Below are positions 39,102 through 49,429 of a DNA stretch of 64,000 nucleotides, in pieces. The stretch covers positions 434,001-498,000 of the forward strand of contig NZ_AUUA01000002.1 in the NCBI RefSeq assembly GCF_000439085.1, read 5' to 3'. Numbering within the stretch: the first letter of the stretch is position 1; every line of letters starts with the position of its first letter. The position numbers and the translations under genes are program-made. Below the pieces are notes generated by a model. That model searched no databases and was not told the origin of the DNA. It was given only the letters and a program-made list of their open reading frames with translations. Source of the DNA: Leminorella grimontii ATCC 33999 = DSM 5078. Its GTDB lineage: Bacteria > Pseudomonadota > Gammaproteobacteria > Enterobacterales > Enterobacteriaceae.

Positions 39102-42002
39102 ATGGAACTAAACGTCTTTCAATGGAAGAAAAAAGCGCTATCTCTTGCTATACAGATCTCTGTACTTAGCGCCCCTTTCAGCATCAATGCAGCACCTCAG
39201 GTTACAGCTACCTCCGGCCAGGTTAAAAACTTTGATACGTTAAGCTGGAACGGGGTCAGTACCGGCATGGTTATGCAAAGCAAAAATAAAGGTTCGGAAA
39301 TTAACGTAACCGGTACGGGAACGTTCAATTTGAGTTCCGGTGTGCGGCTATTTGAAGCAATAGATGGCGGCAGCGTTACCCTTACCGGCGGGGGAACAAT
39401 CAATCTGCAAAACACCAGAATGGGCTATCTTAATAGTCCCGTTTATAGCACGCTAGACACCATCGGCGGCATATTTCATATTAAAAACTACGAAATCAAC
39501 GTTGATATGAGCGGTATGACGGGAGACACCGCGGCTTTAGAACTTAGCAACATTACGCGCACGACACTTTCTGGAGAACACCGAATGGAAAATGCAACGG
39601 TAAAGTTTCAGGGAAATGGCGCAGAAAGAGCTCGCTTTATCCATGCTACCGGCGTCAACCTGACTCTGCTTAATACGGAGATTGAAGCAAATAACGGCGG
39701 CGGCGCTGTCTCGATAACCTCAATGAACAATGTTCCATCAAACGTGTCCATTATCGGAGGGAAGTACTACGGAAGCAATAACTACAACCTTATAAATGGT
39801 ACAGGTGACAACATCGGCAAGCGTGGTTCAATAATACATATCGCTGGCTCAAGCAATGTTACTTTAGATGACGTTTACGTCAGCTCCGATGATGAAGATA
39901 ACGCTATGCAGCTGATAGCGGCAAACCTGATAATAAAAAATTCAACAATTTCAGGCGGTAACGCGGGGATATTTTCATACAACGGTCAAGCAACTATAAC
40001 TTCCAGTAATAGTTTTATCGAAGGCCGTAATGGCTCCGCCATTTTGTTAACCGGCTTCCAAACAAACAGAAGCGATATCCTGTCGTCCACAAACGATATT
40101 TTTACAGGAAAAAACGGTTTCCGAGTTGAGATATATGGAAAAATTGACGCCACGTTAAGCCATTCTCTTATTCAAGTGGATGACGCGGCCTTTAGCATCG
40201 ATAAGCAAGGTTCACTTTTTCATTCGGCAAAAATAGACGTTCAGCTTAAGGACAATAGCCGAATCGAGGCCACAGATGCGTTCAAAGTTAGCAGTTTATC
40301 TTCTATAATCAACGCCGATATATACAATTCACAGGTAAATACGCGTGGTAAAGTAGCCCTAGCGGAAGGCGGTGGACAAATTGTTCTACGCGCTAACGCA
40401 TCTACCCTTCGCGGCGACCTGTTGGAAAATGATGACGTTGAAGACAGTACGCTCACTGCAGTATTAAACAACGGCTCATCCCTTACCGGGAAATCCGCCA
40501 ACGTCAGCAGCATTTCGTTAACGAACTCAGCCTGGAACGTCACGGCGAATTCTTCCGTCACTGATATGTATAACAACGTCGACGGAAACATCGTTTTTGT
40601 GTCTCCAACGAATGAAGCTCTGGCTTCCGACTACAAAACCCTGCTTGTTAACGGTAACTACTCTGGAAACGGCAGCATGCACTTCAACACGCGTCTTGGC
40701 GACGACAATTCACTGACTGACCGCATGATCGTACACGGTAGCACCTCCGATACAACACAGGTATACGTCAACAATGCCGGCGGTTCAGGCGGACTGACCA
40801 ATAACGGTATTCTGCTAATTCAGGTCGATGGCCAGTCAGACGGCGTTTTCTCACTCAGCAACCGCGTCGTGGCAGGCATGTATCAGTATGATCTATTTAA
40901 AAATACAGGGAACGGCAGTTGGTACCTGTCCAGCTCTGTCGATCCTGACTGGGTAGAGCCGACGCCGAGTCCGAGTCCGGCTCCAAGCTCCAACACGACT
41001 CCAACACCTTCAAACAGTACGACCGACAGGCTCATCGCGCCGGAGAGTGGCGTTTACGCCCACAACATGACCGTCGCAGCCGGCATGTTCCGCCACACTA
41101 TGTATGACCGTATGGGCGCCGTGCACAATACCTACGGCAGTACCGAAGGCGACCTTCAGCCCGGCATGTGGATACGCACCGTCGGTACCCACACCGACAG
41201 CAAGGGCGGCGGCAGTCAGCTTAATATCGACACCGACACTACCGTTGTTCAACTCGGCGGCGACGTTGCCCAATGGACCAACGGCGATGAACGCCTGTTT
41301 ATGGGCCTGATGGGCGGATACGGCCGCAGCACTATTCACGCCAAAAACTCCCTTAAGCCTTACACCAACAGCGGCATTAAAAACACCGCCAGCGGCTCCG
41401 TTGAGGGCTATCACGTCGGCGCCTACGCCACTTGGCTTGGCAACCAGTCTACCCTCAGCGGCCCCTACGTCGACAGCTGGGTTCAATACGGCTGGTTCGA
41501 CAACAGCGTACAGGGCAACGGCAGGGCAAAAGAAAGCTATGACAGCCGCGGCCTGAGCGCCTCCGTTGAGACAGGCTACGCCTTCAACGCCGATGAAAAC
41601 GAAACCTTAAGCTGGATGCTGGAACCTCAGGTGCAGGTTATTTACAGCCGCTACCGCGCCGACGACTTTAACGACGCCAACGGCACTCGCATCAACGATG
41701 GCAAGGCCGACGGCTTCACGACTCGGCTTGGCGCTCGCTTTTACAGCCGCAGCAAGCCGGGAAAAGAGGCTATCCAACCCTTTATGGAAGTTAACTGGTG
41801 GAACGACAGCGCACAGGGAAGCCAGCGTTTCGATGGCGAGAAGCTGAGCGACGGCGTGCCGAATAACAGCTATGAGCTAAAAGGCGGCGTTCAAAAAAGT
41901 ATCGCCAAAGGCTGGCAGGTTTGGGGACACGTTAACGGAATTATGGGTAAAGACAGCTACAGCACCTACGGCGCTATGCTGGGAGTAAAAGCGCAGTTCT
42001 AG
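39102..42002 (+). CDS. Type V autotransporter with pertactin-like passenger
   Basis: 966 residues. A long signal peptide (about 1-31, ending INAA) is followed by a passenger of about 600 residues rich in Ser, Thr, Asn and Gly with short repeated beta-strand patterns typical of a right-handed beta-helix. A Pro-Ser-Thr linker (PTPSPSPAPSSNTTPTPSN, about 620-640) precedes a C-terminal 12-strand barrel of about 290 residues ending GVKAQF with the terminal Phe needed for outer membrane insertion. No protease catalytic motif is evident, so adhesion or aggregation is more likely than proteolysis. It stands alone with its own terminator. Confidence 0.88.
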   Translation: MELNVFQWKKKALSLAIQISVLSAPFSINAAPQVTATSGQVKNFDTLSWNGVSTGMVMQSKNKGSEINVTGTGTFNLSSGVRLFEAIDGGSVTLTGGGTINLQNTRMGYLNSPVYSTLDTIGGIFHIKNYEINVDMSGMTGDTAALELSNITRTTLSGEHRMENATVKFQGNGAERARFIHATGVNLTLLNTEIEANNGGGAVSITSMNNVPSNVSIIGGKYYGSNNYNLINGTGDNIGKRGSIIHIAGSSNVTLDDVYVSSDDEDNAMQLIAANLIIKNSTISGGNAGIFSYNGQATITSSNSFIEGRNGSAILLTGFQTNRSDILSSTNDIFTGKNGFRVEIYGKIDATLSHSLIQVDDAAFSIDKQGSLFHSAKIDVQLKDNSRIEATDAFKVSSLSSIINADIYNSQVNTRGKVALAEGGGQIVLRANASTLRGDLLENDDVEDSTLTAVLNNGSSLTGKSANVSSISLTNSAWNVTANSSVTDMYNNVDGNIVFVSPTNEALASDYKTLLVNGNYSGNGSMHFNTRLGDDNSLTDRMIVHGSTSDTTQVYVNNAGGSGGLTNNGILLIQVDGQSDGVFSLSNRVVAGMYQYDLFKNTGNGSWYLSSSVDPDWVEPTPSPSPAPSSNTTPTPSNSTTDRLIAPESGVYAHNMTVAAGMFRHTMYDRMGAVHNTYGSTEGDLQPGMWIRTVGTHTDSKGGGSQLNIDTDTTVVQLGGDVAQWTNGDERLFMGLMGGYGRSTIHAKNSLKPYTNSGIKNTASGSVEGYHVGAYATWLGNQSTLSGPYVDSWVQYGWFDNSVQGNGRAKESYDSRGLSASVETGYAFNADENETLSWMLEPQVQVIYSRYRADDFNDANGTRINDGKADGFTTRLGARFYSRSKPGKEAIQPFMEVNWWNDSAQGSQRFDGEKLSDGVPNNSYELKGGVQKSIAKGWQVWGHVNGIMGKDSYSTYGAMLGVKAQF

Positions 42003-42022
42003 CCTTAGGTCGTTCTATTGAT

Positions 42023-42048
42023 AAACGGGGGCTTTTGGCTCCCGTTTT
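42023..42048 (+). terminator. Terminator after the autotransporter gene
   Basis: AAACGGG and CCCGTTT flank a GC-TTTT-GG core, ending in TTTTCAT, 20 bases after the stop. Confidence 0.7.
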
Positions 42049-42164
42049 CATATCCCTCTCTAAATTTTCTTACTAATGAAGATTTGTCTTCCCTTTTCCT
42101 TGATGTGAAAACCCAGGTTAATTAGTATTCTCGCCTTCGCTAATTAAACTAAAAAAATACGACT

Positions 42165-43715
42165 ATGGATAACGCACAACATCAGGGAACGCCAGAAGGC
42201 AACTCCCCGGACCTCATCCGCGCCAATAAGCGCAGCAGAATGCCCGATACGCTTATTATTATTTTCTTTATCGGCATTTTTGTTTCGGCACTGACCTATT
42301 TCATCCCCGTCGGCACGTTCCAGATTAAAGAGGTTCACTATCTGGTCGAAGGTGTGGAAAAAACCCGTAAGGTCATCGACCCCACCTCCTTTGCCTATTC
42401 CGTCGACGACGCCGGTCAGACGGTGTTCAAGAAGATAGCGCTGTTCGCCAGCGGCGATGGCGTCGGCCTGCTTAACTTCCCGTTTGAAGGGCTGGCCTCC
42501 GGCGATAAGTACGGTTCGGCGATCGGTATCATCATGTTTATGCTGGTTATCGGCGGCGCGTTCGGCGTCGTGATGCGAACCGGCACTATCGATAACGGCA
42601 TCTTGCGGCTTATCGATAAAACCCGCGGCAACGAAATTATTTTTATCCCGGCCATGTTTTTCCTGTTCTCTTTGGGGGGCGCAGTGTTCGGTATGGGCGA
42701 AGAGGCGATTGCCTTCGCCATTATTATTGCCCCGTTGATGGTCAGGCTTGGCTACGACAGCATTACGACGGTGATGGTGACCTACGTCGCCACTCAGGTC
42801 GGCTTCGCCACCTCGTGGATGAACCCCTTTAGCGTCGTGATAGCGCAGGGGATCGCCGACGTGCCGGTGCTGTCCGGCTCGACGCTGCGCATCGGCCTGT
42901 GGCTCGGATTTACGCTGTTTGGCATCATCTTTACCATGGCCTACGCGCGCAAAATCAAGCGCGCGCCGGAAAAGTCCTACAGCTACCACAGCGACAGCTA
43001 CTTTCGCGAGCGCTCAACTCAGGTTAAAAAGACGGACTTTGGTTTGGGCTACTGGCTGGTGCTGCTGACGATTGTCGGCATTATGGTGTGGGTCGTTTGG
43101 GGCGTAGTGGTTCACGGCTGGTACATCCCGGAGATTGCCGGGCAGTTTTTCGCCATGGGGGTGATTGCCGCCGTCATCGGCGTGCTGTTCAAGCTCAACA
43201 ACATGACGGCCAACGACGCGGCCGACGCATTTAAAGATGGTGCAACGGTGATGATCGCCCCTGCGCTGCTGGTCGGCTTCGCCAAGGGCATTATGCTGCT
43301 TATCAGCGGTTCGGGCGCGACCGATCCGAGCGTGCTGAATACCGTACTCAACGGCACGGCGGGCGCTATCAGCGGAATGCACGACTCCTTCGCAGCCTGG
43401 TGCATGTACGCGTTCCAGTCCGTATTTAACTTCTTCGTCCCGTCAGGCTCCGGTCAGGCGGCGCTCACCATGCCGCTAATGGCGCCGCTGAGCGATCTGA
43501 TTGGCGTAACCCGTCAGGTGTCGGTACTGGCGTTCCAGCTGGGCGACGGATTTACCAACGTGGTTATCCCAACCTCGGCTTCGCTAATGGGCACGCTCGG
43601 CGTATGCCGCGTTGACTGGGGTAACTGGATCCGCTTCAGCTGGCGCTTCATGCTGTGGCTGTTTATCTTCTCCAGCATTGCGGTGATCGGCGCTCAGATG
43701 GGTGGCTACGCGTAA
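42165..43715 (+). CDS. yfcC: YfcC-family transporter
   Basis: 516 residues with about 12 membrane segments; E. coli YfcC has 506. Family blocks include DTLIIIFFIGIFVSALTYFIP, GGAFGVVMRTGTIDNGI, FGMGEEAIAFAI and VPSGSGQAALTMP. It belongs to the DcuC/ArsB-like superfamily; amino acid or peptide-like substrates have been proposed but the transported compound is not established. The gene is between the autotransporter and nadM with terminators on both sides, so it seems to be its own unit. GC content is that of the backbone. Confidence 0.8.
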   Translation: MDNAQHQGTPEGNSPDLIRANKRSRMPDTLIIIFFIGIFVSALTYFIPVGTFQIKEVHYLVEGVEKTRKVIDPTSFAYSVDDAGQTVFKKIALFASGDGVGLLNFPFEGLASGDKYGSAIGIIMFMLVIGGAFGVVMRTGTIDNGILRLIDKTRGNEIIFIPAMFFLFSLGGAVFGMGEEAIAFAIIIAPLMVRLGYDSITTVMVTYVATQVGFATSWMNPFSVVIAQGIADVPVLSGSTLRIGLWLGFTLFGIIFTMAYARKIKRAPEKSYSYHSDSYFRERSTQVKKTDFGLGYWLVLLTIVGIMVWVVWGVVVHGWYIPEIAGQFFAMGVIAAVIGVLFKLNNMTANDAADAFKDGATVMIAPALLVGFAKGIMLLISGSGATDPSVLNTVLNGTAGAISGMHDSFAAWCMYAFQSVFNFFVPSGSGQAALTMPLMAPLSDLIGVTRQVSVLAFQLGDGFTNVVIPTSASLMGTLGVCRVDWGNWIRFSWRFMLWLFIFSSIAVIGAQMGGYA

Positions 43716-43725
43716 TTTCAGAAGA

Positions 43726-43751
43726 TTCCGGGAAGCGAAAGCTTCCCGGAA
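43726..43751. terminator. Bidirectional terminator between yfcC and nadM
   Basis: TTCCGGGAAGC-GAAA-GCTTCCCGGAA is a perfect 11-bp stem with a GNRA-type loop, followed by TTTCTTT on the plus strand. It serves the two convergent genes. Confidence 0.85.
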
Positions 43752-43756
43752 TTTCT

Positions 43757-44815
43757 TTATCCCGTCCCCAGCATGTGCTGAATAATAAAGTAGTGATCTT
43801 CAAACATCACCTGCGGGTCAAGCTCGCTAAGCGGCACCCAGCGGGCGGCTTTGGCGTCATCGCCTCCTTTCACCTTCGGCAGTGCGGTATCGGGCGCAAG
43901 CTCAATGTAGAACGCATGGGTAATGGTTCTGCCTCTCGCCGAGCGGTAGGGCGCATCGTACACGCCCTGCTGTCTTATAGACCCTTTGAGCACCGGCGCG
44001 GGCACCTTGAGCTTGGTCTCTTCACGCAGCTCTCTTAAGCAGGCCTCCAGCAAGCGCTCACCCTGATCGACAAAACCGCCCGGCAGCGCCCACAGGCCCT
44101 TGCCGGGGCTGGCCCGACGTTCGATAAGCAGAATATGGCCGGACTGGATAACCACTGCGTCCACGGTAACGAATACTGGTGGATAGGGCGCCGCCTTCCA
44201 GGCTTCGCGATACTTTTTGATGAAGGTGATTTCATCGTGAATCTGGCCATAGCCGGAGCCGTTCTGTGCAAAGCTCACCAGATAGTCGGCCACCGGGGGC
44301 GGTAAAATCTCGCCGCTAACCAATTCATCAACCACCCGCCGGGGCTCATCGGTAAAAAAGGCCTCCCTCAGGGGCGTCGCGCTGATGTCGCGCACGCTGT
44401 CGATGCTAACGCTGTGCCACTGCGGGAACAGGCTCAGATAAAAGCCGGTGCTGTCTTTCCTGTGGCCAATCAGCGCCACCTTAGCCGGGCGGTGAGGGAA
44501 AAGATGGTGAGCGGTCACTAATCCGTTAACCGTCGACTGAACGTTGCGCACCCACAGCTCGTCGTTATACATGACGTCCATCAAAGGCAGGCAGAACAGA
44601 CGGGCGTTTTCTTCGTGCGTCAGGCAGCGGCGGATCATCTCTTCGCGCTCCTGGTGGGTCCACGGGTTACGAGGGCTTCTCGGTTCCCAGGCGGAGCCGA
44701 TCAGCACGATCATCTTCTCCGCCTGATTAAGCCCTTCGCGAACCACCTTCAGATGGCCGTGGTGGAAAGGCTGGAAGCGACCGATAAAAACGGTGAAATC
44801 ATAGGGTTTCGTCAT
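43757..44815 (-). CDS. nadM: Bifunctional NMN adenylyltransferase/NUDIX hydrolase (NadM-NUDIX)
   Basis: 352 residues from ATG 44815, preceded by AAGGAGC; codons upstream are unlike the family. The N-terminal half is a NadM-type nucleotidyltransferase with GRFQPFHHGH at about 11-20. The C-terminal half has a complete NUDIX box in GGFVDQGERLLEACLRELRE and the following ETK (Glu ligands intact; the usual Gly is Lys). It joins NMN and ATP to NAD and probably hydrolyses ADP-ribose, as in the Synechocystis slr0787 type. It serves as the second step after NadV and is divergent from the NrtR-like gene. Confidence 0.9.
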   Translation of the reverse strand: MTKPYDFTVFIGRFQPFHHGHLKVVREGLNQAEKMIVLIGSAWEPRSPRNPWTHQEREEMIRRCLTHEENARLFCLPLMDVMYNDELWVRNVQSTVNGLVTAHHLFPHRPAKVALIGHRKDSTGFYLSLFPQWHSVSIDSVRDISATPLREAFFTDEPRRVVDELVSGEILPPPVADYLVSFAQNGSGYGQIHDEITFIKKYREAWKAAPYPPVFVTVDAVVIQSGHILLIERRASPGKGLWALPGGFVDQGERLLEACLRELREETKLKVPAPVLKGSIRQQGVYDAPYRSARGRTITHAFYIELAPDTALPKVKGGDDAKAARWVPLSELDPQVMFEDHYFIIQHMLGTG

Positions 44816-44913
44816 CTTGCAAGCTCCTTGCAAACGGGGTATCGCGAGGCGTCTTTCGCTTCGCTTATTAAAGCGCGCCTTGATATTGGCGCCCGATGAT
44901 CTTATTATTGGCT

Positions 44914-44926
44914 TATAGCCACTATA
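44914..44926. promoter_or_regulatory. Palindromic operator candidate between nadM and nrtR
   Basis: TATAG-CCA-CTATA is a 13-bp inverted repeat in the 146-bp divergent promoter, 36 bases before the nrtR start. The overlapping 10-mer GCCACTATAT also occurs upstream of nadV. It is a reasonable NrtR site. Confidence 0.5.
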
Positions 44927-44961
44927 TAGCAAGCACAATTCATCAACGCAGAGGAACCCTT

Positions 44962-45696
44962 ATGTATCAGACGGAACGCGAGTATCTGGCAAACTATCGC
45001 ATCCACAATTACGACATTCCTCTGCTTTCCATTGATATCGCCATTTTTACGCTGATTGCAGGCAGGCTCCACATTCTGATGGTAGAACGAGGTTCCTTTC
45101 CCTGTAAGGGGATGTGGGCGCTGCCGGGGGGCTTTATCAATAAGCAGTTGGACGAAGACCTGCACGCCTGCGCGCTGAGAAAGCTTAATGAAAAAACCGG
45201 CGTGACTATATCAACGACAGCGCCGCACTTAGAGCAGGTAGAAACCGTCGGCAACGCAGAGCGAGATCCGCGCGGCTGGTCGGTCACTACGTTGTATATG
45301 GCGCTGATCCCCTACGCGCAGGCGAAAGGGTTTACCGATACCGTCACCGATGCCCGCTGGTGGCCCTTTGATGAAGCCAAAGCGCAGACGCTCGCCTTCG
45401 ACCATGCGCTGCTTCTGGATAAAGCTCGCACTCGCCTGAGAAACAAAACCGCCTATACGGTGCTGCCCATCCACGCTATCAGCGCGCCCTTTACCCTGAC
45501 CCAGCTACAGCAGGCGTTTGAAGAGCTGCTGGAAAAGCCGATTGAGAAAAAGTCGTTCCGCCGCCGCATCCTCTCCGCCGATCTGCTGGAAGAGGCGGGA
45601 CAGGGGCTGCCGGAAGGAGGATTGGGAAGGATAGCCACCCTGTATCGGCCCGCGCCGGGGTGTGGGGAGCATACGTTTGTTTGGAGCTTGGGGTGA
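44962..45696 (+). CDS. nrtR: NrtR-like NUDIX-related transcriptional regulator
   Basis: 244 residues from ATG 44962 (AGAGGAA upstream). The N-terminal domain has the NUDIX fold (IDIAIFTLIAGRLHILMVER, GMWALPGGFI), but the catalytic helix is degraded: the usual RExxEE reads RKLNEK. The C-terminal part (YTVLPIHAISAPFTLTQLQQ, then KKSFRRRILSADLLEEAG) is the winged helix of NrtR. Such proteins sense ADP-ribose and repress NAD genes. Placement divergent from nadM and near nadV supports this. Confidence 0.85.
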   Translation: MYQTEREYLANYRIHNYDIPLLSIDIAIFTLIAGRLHILMVERGSFPCKGMWALPGGFINKQLDEDLHACALRKLNEKTGVTISTTAPHLEQVETVGNAERDPRGWSVTTLYMALIPYAQAKGFTDTVTDARWWPFDEAKAQTLAFDHALLLDKARTRLRNKTAYTVLPIHAISAPFTLTQLQQAFEELLEKPIEKKSFRRRILSADLLEEAGQGLPEGGLGRIATLYRPAPGCGEHTFVWSLG

Positions 45697-45711
45697 AAAG
45701 CGCTCAATAAA

Positions 45712-45748
45712 AAATCCGGCTATGCTTCTAAAAAACATAGCCGGATTT
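45712..45748. terminator. Bidirectional terminator between nrtR and glmS
   Basis: AAATCCGGCTATG (45712-45724) pairs with CATAGCCGGATTT (45736-45748), a perfect 13-bp stem. On the minus strand TTTTTT follows, ending the glmUS transcript. Confidence 0.88.
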
Positions 45749-45800
45749 ACTTCTTTACTACTTTGCCACTGTCTTACTTTCTTTCTTTTTTAAATACCTG

Positions 45801-47636
45801 TTACTCCACCGTCACCGACTTCGCCAGGTTGCGAGGCTGGTCTACGTCCGTTCCCTTAATCAGGGCAACGTGGTAGGAGAGCAGCTGCAGCGGGATGGTG
45901 TAGAAAATCGGCGCGGCGATTTCTTCCACGTGCGGCAGCGGGATAATCGTCATGCCTTCACCGCTGACAAAGCCCGCGTTCTCTTCGGCAAACACGTACA
46001 GCTGGCCGCCGCGCGCGCGCACCTCTTCGATGTTGGACTTCAGCTTTTCCAGCAGCTCGTTGTTCGGCGCCACTACGATAACCGGCATGTCGGCGTCAAT
46101 CAGCGCCAGCGGGCCGTGCTTCAGTTCGCCCGCCGCATAGGCTTCCGCGTGAATATAGGAGATCTCTTTAAGCTTCAGCGCCCCTTCCATCGCAATAGGG
46201 TACTGATCGCCGCGCCCGAGGAACAGCGCGTGGTGCTTCTCGGAGAAGTCTTCCGCCAAAAGCTCGATGGACTTTTCCAAAGAAAGCAGCTGGTCGATGC
46301 GGTTCGGCAGCGCCTGCAGCGCGTGCACGATCTCTTTTTCCTTCTGCTCGCTCATGCCGTGCAGGCGGCCAAAGCGGGCCACCAGCAGCAGCAGGACGGT
46401 AAGCTGAGTGGTGAACGCTTTGGTCGACGCTACGCCGATTTCGGCGCCGGCGCGGGTCATCAGCGCGATGTCCGATTCGCGCACCAGCGAGGAGCCGTGT
46501 ACGTTGCAAATGGCCAACGAGCCCAGATAGCCAAGCTCTTTAGACAGGCGCAGCGCCGCCAGCGTGTCGGCCGTTTCTCCTGACTGGGAAAGCGTTAACA
46601 GCAGGCTGCCTTTGCGCACCGCGGGCTTGCGGTAGCGGAATTCGGAGGCTATTTCAATGTCGCACGGCACGCCGGCGACCGCTTCAAACCAGTAACGGGC
46701 CACCATGCCCGCGTGGTAAGAGGTGCCGCAGGCGACGATTTGAATATGCTGAACCTTTTCCAGCAGCTCGGTCGCCGACGGGCCAAGCTCTTCCAGCGAA
46801 ACCAGCCCGTGGCTGATGCGCCCTTCAAGGGTGTTTTTAATCGCCAGCGGCTGCTCGTAAATCTCTTTTTGCATGTAGTGGCGATAGATACCCTTATCGC
46901 CCGCATCGTACTGGCTGGTGGACTCTACCGCCGGGCGGTCAACCAGCGTGCCCTGCTTGTCAAAAATCGTCACGGAGCGGCGGGTCACTTCAGCCACGTC
47001 GCCCTCTTCCATGTAGATAAAGCGGCGGGTTACCGGCAGCAGCGCCAGCTGATCGGAGGCGATAAAGTTTTCGCCAAGGCCCAGGCCTATCACCATCGGG
47101 CTGCCCGAGCGGGCGGCGACCAGAACGTCCGGATTGCGCCTGTCGACGATCGCCGTACCATAGGCGCCGCGCAGCACCTTCAGCACGCGCTGCACCGCTT
47201 CCAGCAGGCTTAGCTCTGCGTGGTTCTTCAGCTCTTCGTGCACTAAGTGGGCGATTACTTCGGTATCGGTTTCAGAGGTGAACACGTAGCCCTTTTTCAT
47301 CAGCTCGTCGCGCAGGGTCTCGTAGTTTTCAATAATGCCGTTGTGCACAACGGCGATAAAGCCGGACTCGTGCGGGTGGGCGTTCGTTTCCGACGGCTCG
47401 CCGTGGGTTGCCCAGCGGGTGTGGGCGATGCCCGTTCCGCCCGACAGAGGATACTCGCTCACTGCGTCGCTCAGGCACTTAACCTTACCCAGACGGCGAA
47501 CCCGCTGCAGGTGGTTTTCACCGTCAATCACCGCCAGGCCGGCGGAGTCGTACCCGCGGTATTCCAGACGGCGTAAGCCTTCCAGCAGAATTTCCGCTAC
47601 GTCTCGCTGCGCTACTGCACCAACAATTCCACACAT
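45801..47636 (-). CDS. glmS: Glutamine-fructose-6-phosphate aminotransferase GlmS
   Basis: 611 residues (E. coli 609). The N-terminal glutaminase domain has catalytic Cys2 (after Met removal Cys1) in CGIVGA, and the two SIS domains follow, with CGTSYHAG and [12 protein letters not shown] as the sugar-phosphate sites and the C-terminal tail [11 protein letters not shown]. It makes glucosamine 6-phosphate for peptidoglycan and LPS precursors. It lies 164 bases after glmU, the E. coli order. Confidence 0.96.
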   Translation of the reverse strand: MCGIVGAVAQRDVAEILLEGLRRLEYRGYDSAGLAVIDGENHLQRVRRLGKVKCLSDAVSEYPLSGGTGIAHTRWATHGEPSETNAHPHESGFIAVVHNGIIENYETLRDELMKKGYVFTSETDTEVIAHLVHEELKNHAELSLLEAVQRVLKVLRGAYGTAIVDRRNPDVLVAARSGSPMVIGLGLGENFIASDQLALLPVTRRFIYMEEGDVAEVTRRSVTIFDKQGTLVDRPAVESTSQYDAGDKGIYRHYMQKEIYEQPLAIKNTLEGRISHGLVSLEELGPSATELLEKVQHIQIVACGTSYHAGMVARYWFEAVAGVPCDIEIASEFRYRKPAVRKGSLLLTLSQSGETADTLAALRLSKELGYLGSLAICNVHGSSLVRESDIALMTRAGAEIGVASTKAFTTQLTVLLLLVARFGRLHGMSEQKEKEIVHALQALPNRIDQLLSLEKSIELLAEDFSEKHHALFLGRGDQYPIAMEGALKLKEISYIHAEAYAAGELKHGPLALIDADMPVIVVAPNNELLEKLKSNIEEVRARGGQLYVFAEENAGFVSGEGMTIIPLPHVEEIAAPIFYTIPLQLLSYHVALIKGTDVDQPRNLAKSVTVE

Positions 47637-47800
47637 CGTTTCTATTCCTGATTTAAGAGATCGGTCTACCGATCCCTGCGATGCCTTTGACCTACGTACG
47701 TTAAAGTAAACGTGCCGGATTTTCCGACGTCCCCGAGCCTTGTAGAGAATGGGGATTATTGCCCGTCGCTATGCGGGCTTTTATAAGTTTAAATCTGCTT

Positions 47801-49171
47801 TTACTTCTTCTTCACCGGCCGCTGCCAGCCGGTGATGTGGCGCTGTGCGACCCGGCTTATCACCAGTTCGTTTTCGCCCACGTCTTTCGTTACCGTCGTA
47901 CCCGCGCCGATGGTCGCCCCCTTGGCGACGCTAACCGGCGCCACCAGCTGGGTGTCGGAGCCGACAAACACGTCGTCGCCGATAACGGTTTTAAACTTGT
48001 TGGCGCCGTCGTAATTGCAGGTGATAGTGCCGGCGCCGATGTTGACCCGATCGCCGATATCCGCATCGCCTAAGTAGGAAAGGTGACCGGCTTTGGAGCC
48101 TTTACCCAGACGCGCCTTTTTCATTTCAACGAAGTTGCCGACGTGCGCCTCATCCTCAAGCTCTGCGCCAGGGCGCAGGCGGGCGAACGGCCCAACGGTA
48201 CAGCCGAGGCCGAGAACGGCGTCTTCAATCACGCTATAGGGGCTGATAACGCTGTCGTCGCCAATCACGCAGTTTTTCAGCACGCAGCCGCTTTCAATCC
48301 GCACGCGGTCTCCGAGCACGACTCGACCCTCAATAATTACGTTGGTATCAATCACGACGTCGCGACCATGGACCAGCTCGCCGCGCAGGTCGAAGCGAGC
48401 CGGATCGATAAGCATCACGCCTTCCAGCAGTAGGCGCTCGGCCTGCTCGGCCTGATAAATGCGCTCAAGGCGGGCAAGCTGGAGACGGTTGTTAACCCCT
48501 TCGGTTTCGCTGACGCGGGCCGGATGCACCGCCTCAATGCGGCGGCCTTCGCGATGGGCCAAGCCGATAATGTCGGTAATGTAGAATTCACCTTGAGCGT
48601 TGTTATTGTCCAGCTGGCTCAGCCAGCGCTTCATGTCCGCCCCGTTGGCGACCAGAATGCCGGTGTTGATTTCGTTAATTTTGCGCTGCTCGTCGCTGGC
48701 GTCCTTGTGTTCAACGATGCTAACCACTTTATCGCCTTCACGCACGATGCGGCCATAGCCGGTCGGATCGTCAAGCTTCACCGTTAAAAGGCCTATGCCG
48801 CCTTCGGGCTTGGCGTCCACCAGCCGACGCAGCGTTTGTTCAGAAATCAGCGGCCCGTCGCCGTACAGCATCAGAATATTTTCATCGTCGGCAAAGTAGG
48901 GCGCGGCCTGCTGCATGGCGTGGCCCGTTCCCAGCTGCTCGGCCTGTAAAACCCAATTAACCGGCTGCCCGGCCAGCGTTTCTTTCATCACGTCGCCGCC
49001 GTGGCCGTAAACCAGATGAACCTGCTTTGCCCCCAGTTTGGATGCCGTATCGATAACGTGCTGCACCATCGGCTTACCGGCCAATAAGTGTAGAACTTTA
49101 GGAAGATCGGAATACATGCGAGTGCCTTTACCGGCGGCGAGAATGACTACGCTGAGCTGAGAATTGGACAT
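47801..49171 (-). CDS. glmU: Bifunctional UDP-GlcNAc pyrophosphorylase/GlcN-1-P acetyltransferase GlmU
   Basis: 456 residues from ATG 49171 (AGG six bases upstream); a TTG two codons earlier is possible. The N-terminal uridylyltransferase has LAAGKGTRM and [14 protein letters not shown]. The C-terminal left-handed beta helix carries the acetyl-transfer residues in [19 protein letters not shown] and [14 protein letters not shown]. It acts in the cytosol in the step that ends with UDP-GlcNAc. In E. coli glmU follows atpC directly; here about 10 kb of other genes lie between. Confidence 0.96.
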   Translation of the reverse strand: MSNSQLSVVILAAGKGTRMYSDLPKVLHLLAGKPMVQHVIDTASKLGAKQVHLVYGHGGDVMKETLAGQPVNWVLQAEQLGTGHAMQQAAPYFADDENILMLYGDGPLISEQTLRRLVDAKPEGGIGLLTVKLDDPTGYGRIVREGDKVVSIVEHKDASDEQRKINEINTGILVANGADMKRWLSQLDNNNAQGEFYITDIIGLAHREGRRIEAVHPARVSETEGVNNRLQLARLERIYQAEQAERLLLEGVMLIDPARFDLRGELVHGRDVVIDTNVIIEGRVVLGDRVRIESGCVLKNCVIGDDSVISPYSVIEDAVLGLGCTVGPFARLRPGAELEDEAHVGNFVEMKKARLGKGSKAGHLSYLGDADIGDRVNIGAGTITCNYDGANKFKTVIGDDVFVGSDTQLVAPVSVAKGATIGAGTTVTKDVGENELVISRVAQRHITGWQRPVKKK

Positions 49172-49255
49172 AGACAACCTGTAAATAAATTGAACTGGCG
49201 AAAGTAAACCTTTTTGGCGATAAAAATGCTACTTATTTTTAATCATGAAACGCGC

Positions 49256-49280
49256 TCAGCCCTTGTTCCATAAGGGCTGA
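49256..49280. terminator. Hairpin upstream of glmU
   Basis: TCAGCCCTT and AAGGGCTGA form a 9-bp stem with a 7-base loop; TAAAAAAA follows on the plus strand and no T-run follows on the minus strand. Its role is uncertain; it may be part of the glmU leader. Confidence 0.35.
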
Positions 49281-49310
49281 TAAAAAAACGACAATTCAGC
49301 GAAATCCGCA

Positions 49311-49342
49311 AAAAAACTGTCTGCGTTCGGAGACAGATTTTT
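49311..49342 (-). terminator. Terminator of the luxE-to-LCAT operon
   Basis: On the minus strand ATCTGTCT-loop-AGACAGTTTTTTT: a 6-bp core stem extended by A-T pairs and followed by seven T. It lies about 90 bases after the last gene of the operon. Confidence 0.75.
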
Positions 49343-49429
49343 GCCCCCGAATCGGCCAAACGGCGCGCGTTATTCCACGGGGTTACCCCTTATTTCTTAT
49401 CAAATAAAAAGTTGCTATTAAAATAGTGA

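Noticed and set aside
49172-49429. Gene between glmU and the LCAT-like gene
   Set aside because: The 258-bp gap holds two hairpins and A/T runs only; no open frame with a start site was convincing.
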